A stretch of DNA of 62,601 nt from Sutcliffiella rhizosphaerae. GTDB taxonomy: Bacteria > Bacillota > Bacilli > Bacillales > Bacillaceae_I. Shown in pieces: positions 55,678 to 62,601 of the stretch (position 1 is its first letter; every line of letters starts with the position of its first letter). The stretch covers positions 1-62,601 of the forward strand of contig NZ_CAKJTJ010000024.1 in NCBI RefSeq assembly GCF_917563925.1. Reading direction: 5' to 3'. The notes under the pieces are model-generated. The model saw nothing but the letters and a program-made list of their open reading frames with translations, ran no database searches and was not told where the DNA came from. The position numbers and the translations under genes were made by a program.

Positions 55678-56692
55678 ATTTGTTCACTCCTAAGTTCTGT
55701 AAGTCCTTTAACAGTTCGTAGGCTTTGCCTGATTCTAGTAGTCTCTTTGCTAGGTTGACTCCTTTTGAAAGGCTCATTGCCAAACCTGAAACATATAGAG
55801 CAGCACCTGCATTTAATATGACAACATTCATAGCGCCTTTTGACGCATTATTTTGAAAGATCTGCATCATTAAGTTTGCACTTTGTCTACTGTTTGCAAC
55901 TTGGATTTCTTCCATTTGTCCTCTACTAAGTCCGACATCCTCAGGTTCAATAACGTAGGAGGTAATTTTCCCATTTCTTACTTCTACTACATTGGTTTTT
56001 CCTGTAATGGTAATTTCGTCAAGACCGTCTTGACCAGAAACAATTAAAACATGCTCTGAGCCCAGTTTTAATAGTACTTCTGCCATTTTATAGGCATAGT
56101 CAACAGAATATACGCCGATCACTTGCTTTTTACATCCCACCGGATTTGCAAGGGGACCTAGTAGGTTAAAAATAGTTCGAAAACCAATTTCCTTTCTTGG
56201 TACTACAGCATGTTGCATTGCTTCATGATAAAGCGGTGCAAACAAGAAGCTCATACCCTTCTCTTTCAGATTTTTTACAGCTTTATCCAATGATTGCTGA
56301 ACTGGTATATGCAGCTGTTCGAGCACGTCTGCACTTCCGCTAGAAGAAGAGACAGCTCGATTTCCATGTTTTGCAACTTTCGCACCACCACTCGCTGCAA
56401 CAATGGCAGCGGCAGTAGAGATGTTGAAAGTAGATGCTCCGTCCCCTCCTGTACCGCATGTATCAATTAAATGTGGATGTTTATAGTTTAGCGGTTTCAT
56501 ATGACCGCGCATCGCTTTTGTAAATCCCACCATTTCCTGTGCCGTTTCTCCCCTAAAACGCAAAATCGAAATAAAACTAGCAATCTGGCTTGATGTTACT
56601 TCTCCTTTCATCATCAGATCCATTGCTTCTTCTGCTTCCTGAACTGTTAACTGCTCTCCTTCGATCAGCTTTGTTAAATATTTTTTAAACAT
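55667..56692 (-). CDS. trpD: Anthranilate phosphoribosyltransferase
   Basis: A 341-residue transferase adding phosphoribose to anthranilate. The PRPP-binding DTCGTGGDGASTFNISTA (about 79-96) and AKHGNRAVSSSSGSADVLE (about 106-124) are hallmark motifs. The ATG at 56692 lies within the trpE 3' end (8-nt overlap). The only nearby Shine-Dalgarno (GGGAGG) is about 11 nt upstream. Confidence 0.95.
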   Translation of the reverse strand: MFKKYLTKLIEGEQLTVQEAEEAMDLMMKGEVTSSQIASFISILRFRGETAQEMVGFTKAMRGHMKPLNYKHPHLIDTCGTGGDGASTFNISTAAAIVAASGGAKVAKHGNRAVSSSSGSADVLEQLHIPVQQSLDKAVKNLKEKGMSFLFAPLYHEAMQHAVVPRKEIGFRTIFNLLGPLANPVGCKKQVIGVYSVDYAYKMAEVLLKLGSEHVLIVSGQDGLDEITITGKTNVVEVRNGKITSYVIEPEDVGLSRGQMEEIQVANSRQSANLMMQIFQNNASKGAMNVVILNAGAALYVSGLAMSLSKGVNLAKRLLESGKAYELLKDLQNLGVNKYAN

Positions 56693-58205
56693 ATGGTACT
56701 GAACCTCCCATCTCTTTCGCAAAATATTGGTTGGCTACTTGGATTGTCTCAATTAATGCAGATGCCTTATTAATTGTCTCTTCCCACTCGAGCTCTGGTA
56801 CAGAATCTGCTACCACCCCTGCTCCTGCTTGAACATAAAAGGAATCCCCTCGCTTTTGTATTGTTCTTATAGTAATACAAGAATCAATATTTCCATCAAA
56901 GCCGATATAACATATTGCTCCAGCATATGTGTTACGTATTGTCGGCTCAAGTTCTTGCAATATCTGCATGGCACGTACTTTAGGAGCACCTGAAACAGTT
57001 CCAGCAGGGAATGCAGCCAGTAAGGCATCTATTGGTGAATATTCATCGGATAGTTTTGCTTTAACAATGGATATTAAATGCATCACTTTTGAAAAATAAA
57101 CAAGTTCTTTCATAACTGGAGTGTGAACTGTGCCATACTTAGCAACTCTACCGAGATCATTCCTTGCAAGATCCACAAGCATATAGTGTTCTGCCTGTTC
57201 CTTTTCATCTTTCATTAATTCTTTTGCAAGCTCCTGGTCCTCCTTTTCTGTCCTACCTCTTTTTCTTGTACCTGCAATAGGGTGAATCTCAAGTTTCTTA
57301 TCTTGTATTTGAATGAGTCGTTCAGGTGAACTGCCGATTAACTCCATTTCCTCAAAATATAAATAGAATAAATATGGAGATGGATTTTGACGTCTTAACA
57401 CCCTATATACATCAAATCCTTCCATCTGCACATTTATCTCAAATCGCTGTGACAGCACGCACTGAAAGATATCTCCCTTTTGAATATAATCTTTGATCTT
57501 TTCTACATGTCTTATAAATTCTGCCTTTGTGTAATTTGAATGGACATTTAATTGTTTGTGCCCATCATACACCTCGATCAATTCATCCACTTCTTGTCGT
57601 TTCTTAATACGGGTTACTTTTTCAGAAATGGAGAATATTGCATCATGATACATTCGTTTTAGTTCCTCAATAGTTTCCTGACCACTTAATCGGATATAAT
57701 GAATAAAATGTAATTCATTTGCTACATGATCACACACTACAATATCTTCACAATAAAGAAGCTGCGCTGTTTTCTCTCCTCTATATGAGAGATGCATCGG
57801 TACTTTTTCCATACTAGGAATGAAATCATAACTAAGATAACCTACAGCTCCTCCAGTAAAACCTAGCTTTTTATCCAAAGTCTTTACTTTTAACAAGTCA
57901 TTTCCATACTGTATGACCTTTTTTAAGCAATCCGATTGCATCTTTTCCTTACCTGAAGGAATTTCTGTGAGTTTAATGATATTAGCCTCTGCTGAAATTT
58001 GCATAAAAGGATTTAACCCAATAAAAGAATATCTCGCCCAATCAGAATTCGGTTCCTTACTTTCTAGAATATAAACCGCTTCTCTACGAAGGGCTTGAAA
58101 TATAGAAACAGGAGTTAACGTGTCTTCAAAAAAGCTTTTAATGATGGGAATTGTTTTATAATGCTTGCTCGCGTCCAAAAGGTGAGCAAACTCAGTAGTA
58201 GTCAT
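56685..58205 (-). CDS. trpE: Anthranilate synthase component I
   Basis: A 506-residue chorismate-using enzyme that makes anthranilate. The catalytic domain has QCVLSQRFEI, SSPERLIQ (about 283-290), HPIAGTRKRG (about 298-307), DLARNDLGRV (about 340-349) and FPAGTVSGAPKVRAMQI (about 391-407). The N-terminal LLESKEPNSDWARYSFIG-type segment forms the tryptophan feedback site. No trpG lies in the operon; as in B. subtilis the glutamine amidotransferase is presumably PabA, encoded elsewhere. GGAGGAG precedes the ATG and is partly folded into a hairpin (see leader). Confidence 0.96.
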   Translation of the reverse strand: MTTTEFAHLLDASKHYKTIPIIKSFFEDTLTPVSIFQALRREAVYILESKEPNSDWARYSFIGLNPFMQISAEANIIKLTEIPSGKEKMQSDCLKKVIQYGNDLLKVKTLDKKLGFTGGAVGYLSYDFIPSMEKVPMHLSYRGEKTAQLLYCEDIVVCDHVANELHFIHYIRLSGQETIEELKRMYHDAIFSISEKVTRIKKRQEVDELIEVYDGHKQLNVHSNYTKAEFIRHVEKIKDYIQKGDIFQCVLSQRFEINVQMEGFDVYRVLRRQNPSPYLFYLYFEEMELIGSSPERLIQIQDKKLEIHPIAGTRKRGRTEKEDQELAKELMKDEKEQAEHYMLVDLARNDLGRVAKYGTVHTPVMKELVYFSKVMHLISIVKAKLSDEYSPIDALLAAFPAGTVSGAPKVRAMQILQELEPTIRNTYAGAICYIGFDGNIDSCITIRTIQKRGDSFYVQAGAGVVADSVPELEWEETINKASALIETIQVANQYFAKEMGGSVPYV

Positions 58206-58213
58206 AAAATCTC

Positions 58214-58232
58214 CTCCATTTACTAAATGGAG
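58214..58232 (-). promoter_or_regulatory. trpE ribosome-binding-site hairpin
   Basis: CTCCATTTA-G-TAAATGGAG is a near-perfect 19-nt palindrome whose 3' arm includes part of the trpE Shine-Dalgarno (GGAGGAG). Formation would hide the site. In B. subtilis TRAP binding favours such a structure in the read-through transcript. Confidence 0.6.
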
Positions 58233-58268
58233 AATGAGTAATGTGTATCGAGGTTTGAAAGAATGGGG

Positions 58269-58307
58269 AAAAACAATTAACCCAAAGACAGATGATAGTC
58301 TTTGGGT
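58269..58307 (-). terminator. trp leader attenuator (intrinsic terminator)
   Basis: Perfect 10-bp stem ACCCAAAGAC / GTCTTTGGGT (58280-58307) with an 8-nt loop, then TTAATTGTTTTT on the minus strand, within the 273-base leader between aroH and trpE. A GTATAT/AUAUAC-type hairpin just upstream could share the first bases of the stem and act as antiterminator (inferred). Confidence 0.85.
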
Positions 58308-58331
58308 ATATTAATACATATACATTCTGAC

Positions 58332-58382
58332 CTCAGCTCCACTCATTCTCAGCTATTCTCTTCTCAACTAAACTCTAAACTA
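58332..58382 (-). promoter_or_regulatory. TRAP-binding site: run of GAG/TAG triplets
   Basis: On the minus strand ten or eleven GAG or TAG triplets are spaced two to three bases apart, starting at 58382 and ending at 58332, a 5-nt period (6 once, 7 once). This is the known target for the 11-subunit tryptophan-activated RNA-binding protein TRAP (mtrB), which is not in this window. A looser, irregular set of further triplets extends upstream to 58443. Confidence 0.9.
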
Positions 58383-58460
58383 ATAGTTAACACACTAATG
58401 GCTCTCAAGCCCTAATCTAAAAAATCTAACTCAACTATGTCTCATTTCTTACTTATCCAT

Positions 58461-58489
58461 ACTGTATGATAGGTATACTCAATTGTCAA
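58461..58489 (-). promoter_or_regulatory. trp promoter, sigma-A type
   Basis: On the minus strand TTGACA (58489-58484), 17 bp, TACAGT (58466-58461). The -35 lies inside the end of aroH. Transcription would start near 58454, leaving a leader of about 250 nt before trpE. Confidence 0.75.
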
Positions 58490-58859
58490 CCGAAAATGAT
58501 TTTACAAGGTCCGGTCTTAGCGTTACTGCTTTATGAAGATAAATATGTTGAACATCCTTTTGTTGTGTCTCTGTATTCACTGTCATCATCACTCTAATGC
58601 AAGATGGGAGAGAATTTGGTACAGCTATCTCCTTTGTACACATAACAGGGACATATTCCCAACCATCAAATTTTCTTAATGCTTTCGCAGGGAAACAGGC
58701 TGTTATATCTGCGGTAACTGAAATGAGAACTTGCGCAACGTCTGTTGCATTAATTTGATTTGCTACTATCATCGTTCGTAGCAATTCTTCCGTTTTGCCG
58801 ATAATTTCATTTTCTGTATTTTTCACAACGGTCGTTGCACCTCTTACGCCCCTAATCAC
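58479..58859 (-). CDS. aroH: Chorismate mutase, AroH class
   Basis: A 126-residue pseudo-barrel chorismate mutase converting chorismate to prephenate. MIRGVRGATTVVKNTENEII (residues 1-20) contains the conserved Arg7. SVTADITACFPAKALRK (about 48-64) and the ICRVMMTVNTE-type strand (about 88-98) complete the active site. The gene lies between aroB and the trp promoter, as in B. subtilis. Confidence 0.95.
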   Translation of the reverse strand: MIRGVRGATTVVKNTENEIIGKTEELLRTMIVANQINATDVAQVLISVTADITACFPAKALRKFDGWEYVPVMCTKEIAVPNSLPSCIRVMMTVNTETQQKDVQHIYLHKAVTLRPDLVKSFSVDN

Positions 58860-58887
58860 CGGAATCCCCCTTTAAAATTACAATCAC

Positions 58888-59985
58888 TCATACATAAAAC
58901 TCATTCAATGTTTCAATTATTACATCATCTGGTACTGATTGAAGATTTACCTTCCCAATTTCTTGTATCAACACCATATGTATATGATTTTGTTTTGTTT
59001 TTTTGTCTTTTTTCATCCAATCTAGTAACTCCAATGGAGACACCGATTTGTCTATTGTCGTCGGAAAACCGATATGTTTCCAATATCCCAATAATTCATC
59101 AAGTAATCGGAGCTCTGGATATAATTTCTCACTTATTCTGGTTGCAGCTAAAATACCCAATGCAACTCCATCACCATGTGAAATCTTTCCATATCCATAA
59201 GCAGCCTCAAGAGCATGGCCTAGTGTGTGTCCAAAATTAAGGATGGCTCTTTGCCCTGTTTCCTTTTCATCGTCCGCTACTACTTCCGCTTTAATTTTTA
59301 CACCGTTTTCTAAACAAACTAGTAGCCGATCCATCGTTAAATCATCTAGACTTTTAATTTCTGAAATTATCCAATTGAAAAAATTCCGATCCCAAATTAA
59401 GCCATGCTTAATAACTTCTGCAAATCCTGAGCGAACTTCTTCTTTTGGCAATGTTTTTAAATAATTCACATCATATAGGACAGCTTCTGGTTGATAAAAG
59501 GATCCTATCATATTTTTACCAAGTGGATGGTTAATTGCTACTTTCCCACCTACAGCACTATCGTGGGCAAGTATAGTTGTGGGAATTTGAATAAACGGGA
59601 TTCCACGCATAAATGTGGAAGCAACAAATCCTGCTATATCCCCAACTACGCCACCACCAAGTGCTAAAACCGCAGATTGGCGATCGAGTCCTTTTTCCAG
59701 GGCATACGACTGAATGGCATAATAGTTCTCAAACGACTTAGCTTTTTCTCCGTTCGCGAAAACAAATGAATGTACATTCTCCCATCCTTTTAATTGTGCT
59801 TTGATGTCTGCAAGATATAGGTTTGCAACACTGTCATCCGTAATAATCAATATTTGTGAAGGCTTCTTTTTAAACTTCTCCAGAATAATCGGAAGTTGGG
59901 TTGAGGCACCATTTCCAAGTAACACAGGATAAGATTTCGTGTCCGTTTGGACGATAATTTCTTGAATCTTAGAATTTGGCTGCAT
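58888..59985 (-). CDS. aroB: 3-dehydroquinate synthase
   Basis: A 365-residue NAD- and metal-dependent enzyme of the shikimate pathway. [20 protein letters not shown] (about 92-111) binds NAD; zinc ligands lie in [12 protein letters not shown] (Glu, about 187-198) and [20 protein letters not shown] (His, about 248-267). The ATG at 59985 is served by AAAGGAT; an earlier ATG precedes that site. It overlaps the end of aroC by 17 nt. Confidence 0.95.
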   Translation of the reverse strand: MQPNSKIQEIIVQTDTKSYPVLLGNGASTQLPIILEKFKKKPSQILIITDDSVANLYLADIKAQLKGWENVHSFVFANGEKAKSFENYYAIQSYALEKGLDRQSAVLALGGGVVGDIAGFVASTFMRGIPFIQIPTTILAHDSAVGGKVAINHPLGKNMIGSFYQPEAVLYDVNYLKTLPKEEVRSGFAEVIKHGLIWDRNFFNWIISEIKSLDDLTMDRLLVCLENGVKIKAEVVADDEKETGQRAILNFGHTLGHALEAAYGYGKISHGDGVALGILAATRISEKLYPELRLLDELLGYWKHIGFPTTIDKSVSPLELLDWMKKDKKTKQNHIHMVLIQEIGKVNLQSVPDDVIIETLNEFYV

Positions 59986-61144
59986 GATCGCGCATCCTTT
60001 GTACATTTCCCTTAATTACGTCCATACGATCCTGTCCAAATTGTTCAACAATAGCCTTTGCTATTTCAAAGGCAACCACAGCTTCAGCGACTACACTAGC
60101 AGCAGGTACTGCACAGCTGTCCGATCGCTCGATACTTGCCTGGAATGGTTCTTTCGTATCAATATCTACACTTTGTAAAGGTTTATATAAAGTTGGGATC
60201 GGCTTCATTACACCTCTTACTACAATTGGCATACCAGTCGTCATTCCGCCCTCAAAACCTCCAAGATTATTTGAAAGTCGGTAGTATCCTCTTTCCTCAT
60301 CCCAGGCAATTTCATCATGCACCATGCTACCAGGCAAGCTTGCGGCTTCAAACCCTACTCCAAATTCCACACCTTTAAAAGCATTAATGCTCATAATTGC
60401 TGCTGCCAATTTTGCATCGAGCTTTCGATCATAATGTACATAACTACCAACACCTACCGGTACTCCTTCTACAATTACTTCCACAATTCCGCCTATTGAA
60501 TCCCCGTTTTTCTTAGCGGTATCTATCGCATCCATCATCTCCTGCTCAACGTTCTTATCATAACAACGGACAGGTGAAGCCTCTGTCTTTGCCTTAAGGT
60601 CTTGCAAATCATCTATTACTTGAAGCCCTGCTTTTATACCGCCTATTTCTGTTACATGACCTGCCACTTGGATACCAAGTTCAGACAAGAATTTTCTGGC
60701 TACTGCTCCAGCTACTACCCTAACTGTGGTTTCACGAGCGGAGGATCGCTCCAGCACATTACGCATATCCCTGTGCCCATACTTAATCGCTCCGTTTAAA
60801 TCAGCATGGCCAGGACGAGGTTTTGTTACTTTCCGTTTAACCTCTTCAACCTCTTTTGTTAATGGTTCAATGCCCATAATGTTGGTCCAGTGCTTCCAAT
60901 CATCATTTGTTACAGCAAGCGTAATTGGTGACCCTAATGTTTGACCATGTCGTACACCACTCAGAATGTCAACTGTGTCTTTTTCTATCTGCATTCTTCT
61001 GCCACGTCCATGTCCTTTTTGCCTTCTAGCTAGATCTTCATTTATATCTTCCACGGTTAGCGTGAGCCCAGCTGGTACTCCTTCCAAAATCGTGGTTAAT
61101 TGCGGTCCATGTGACTCGCCAGCAGTTAAATATCTCATCGTCAT
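59969..61144 (-). CDS. aroC: Chorismate synthase
   Basis: A 391-residue FMN-dependent enzyme that forms chorismate from EPSP (called aroF in B. subtilis). Signature segments [18 protein letters not shown] (about 9-26), [17 protein letters not shown] (about 36-52), and [20 protein letters not shown] (about 133-152), plus [13 protein letters not shown] (about 294-306), are all present. It heads the supraoperon; AAAGGAG serves the first ATG, though a second ATG two codons later (MRYLTAG) is possible. Confidence 0.95.
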   Translation of the reverse strand: MTMRYLTAGESHGPQLTTILEGVPAGLTLTVEDINEDLARRQKGHGRGRRMQIEKDTVDILSGVRHGQTLGSPITLAVTNDDWKHWTNIMGIEPLTKEVEEVKRKVTKPRPGHADLNGAIKYGHRDMRNVLERSSARETTVRVVAGAVARKFLSELGIQVAGHVTEIGGIKAGLQVIDDLQDLKAKTEASPVRCYDKNVEQEMMDAIDTAKKNGDSIGGIVEVIVEGVPVGVGSYVHYDRKLDAKLAAAIMSINAFKGVEFGVGFEAASLPGSMVHDEIAWDEERGYYRLSNNLGGFEGGMTTGMPIVVRGVMKPIPTLYKPLQSVDIDTKEPFQASIERSDSCAVPAASVVAEAVVAFEIAKAIVEQFGQDRMDVIKGNVQRMRDHAAKF

Positions 61145-61271
61145 CAGCCTCTCCTTTATCTCTTTAAAGCTTTTAAGCGTGTAAGTGAAATTATTATGTA
61201 ATACTATAACACAAGTGTAGCGGAATGTTCTAGTAAAAAAAAGGTGATTCGACTATGGAAAAATTACTAAA

Positions 61272-61299
61272 AAGAAAAAGCTGCTTATTCAGCAACTTT
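61272..61299 (-). terminator. Probable terminator between cheR and aroC
   Basis: Imperfect stem AAAGTTGCT / AGCAGCTTT with a short loop and TTTTTC on the minus strand. The rest of the 277-base gap 61145-61421 contains no gene; it must hold the aroC promoter, but none was clear. Confidence 0.55.
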
Positions 61300-61421
61300 C
61301 TGGTGGTAAAGTACGATTATGTCAAACACATCCCAAATACTTATTTCTCATAGCATAAACCCACATTTGTTAAGTAGTTAATGAGCACCCATAATGACCC
61401 AGCATAGTAACACTTACTTTA

Positions 61422-62204
<783 letters not shown>

Positions 62205-62481
62205 CTACCTTCTCTCTGTTTATATAGTGTAAGTATACTTTATTTGGGAGTGAAAGCGAGGAAAAAATTACAATTTAATAGTATGAATGCTGTTTTCTCT
62301 AACTTTGATGCTTAGTAACTTTATATGAAACTCATATAATCATTTTGCAACAGATCATTTTCTGGTTCAGTTTTAAAATTAATATTTAGTAAAAATCTCA
62401 ATCCAACTTTTTAAAAGATAAAAGAAATACATTACTAGAAAGGAGCAAATATTAATCTCCCTCTCTCAACAAACCCTCTCA

Positions 62482-62601
62482 ATCGAGTAGGAGGGGGTGA
62501 CTAACCCCCGACCTCTCACACCACCGTACGTACCGTTCGGTATACGGCGGTTCAATTAAAGTTGACGTAAACTTTCATATCTTGCATATAGACTTTTGAG
62601 C
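62482..62601 (-). mobile_element. Group II intron, 3' end (truncated by the window edge)
   Basis: Minus strand, reading leftwards from 62601: the end of a reverse transcriptase gene, then domain V (about 62519-62552, 9-bp lower stem ACCGCCGTA / TACGGTGGT, two-base CG bulge, GAAC tip), then domain VI (GGGGG/CCCCC stem, 62493-62509, with the bulged-A-type TCCTACTCGAT end at 62482). The CGC preceding CGTA in domain V is the catalytic triad form reported for class C introns. The 5' part lies beyond the window. Confidence 0.88.
62556..62600 (-). CDS. Group II intron reverse transcriptase/maturase, C-terminal fragment
   Basis: The last 14 codons and stop of an intron-encoded protein: LKSLYARYESLRQL then TAA, running off the right edge. 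Position directly upstream of domain V is right for the intron-encoded reverse transcriptase in domain IV. Only the tail is visible, so identification rests on context. Confidence 0.65.
   Translation of the reverse strand, partial: LKSLYARYESLRQL

Noticed and set aside
58206-58478. T-box or leader-peptide control of the trp operon
   Set aside because: No T-box core and no short Trp-rich reading frame; the triplet run points to TRAP instead.

Overview
The window is chromosomal DNA of a low-GC, endospore-forming member of the Bacillaceae. Gene content and order closely match the Bacillus subtilis ypwA to cheR segment: ypwA, ypvA, ypsC, rnpB, gpsB, ypsA, cotD, mrfB-mrfA, the yppG/yppE/sspM/yppC block, recU-ponA, ypoC-nth-dnaD-asnS-aspB-ypmB-ypmA-dinG-panDCB-birA-cca-bshA-bshB1-mgsA-dapB-ypjD, ypjC, ypjB-ypjA, qcrCBA, ypiF-ypiB-ypiA, and the aromatic supraoperon (aroC-aroB-aroH-trpEDCFBA-hisC-tyrA-aroA) next to cheR. 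Spore genes (cotD, sspM, ypjB) support an endospore former. No tRNA, rRNA, prophage or CRISPR array was seen.

Layout. Nearly everything is on the minus strand. Plus-strand genes are a small heat-shock protein, two small unknown genes, sspM, recU-ponA and ypjC. Positions 1-12,300 hold a peptidase, an XPD-like helicase, an RNA methyltransferase, the RNase P RNA, cell-division factors and the mitomycin-repair pair mrfAB. Positions 12,400-19,000 are more variable, with an MprF-like protein lacking most of its synthase domain and several small spore-type genes. Positions 19,000-39,400 are housekeeping: recombination, cell wall, base-excision repair, replication initiation, asparaginyl-tRNA synthesis, pantothenate, biotin regulation, tRNA CCA addition, bacillithiol and lysine/cell wall. 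Positions 39,500-48,500 cover membrane and respiratory functions (menaquinol:cytochrome c reductase) and ypi genes. Positions 48,700-61,200 turn the shikimate product into tryptophan, tyrosine, phenylalanine and histidine precursors. The trp part has a leader with a run of GAG/TAG triplets, an intrinsic terminator and a hairpin over the trpE ribosome binding site, the hallmarks of TRAP control.

Mobile and repeated DNA. Both edges are pieces of group II introns on the minus strand: the first 110 nt of one copy at the left edge, and the 3' end (end of the reverse transcriptase gene plus domains V and VI) of another at the right edge. The left copy sits directly behind the ypwA terminator. Between genes there is a triple array of long-hairpin repeats (about 7,150-7,490), diverged relatives near 25,010 and 48,550, and seven tandem 51-bp palindromic units at 22,497-22,852.

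Many long reading frames begin at a GTG or TTG inside the Shine-Dalgarno sequence. Starts here were moved to the ATG, GTG or TTG that the ribosome binding site actually serves. Everything rests on reading the sequence and on family knowledge; no database search was run.
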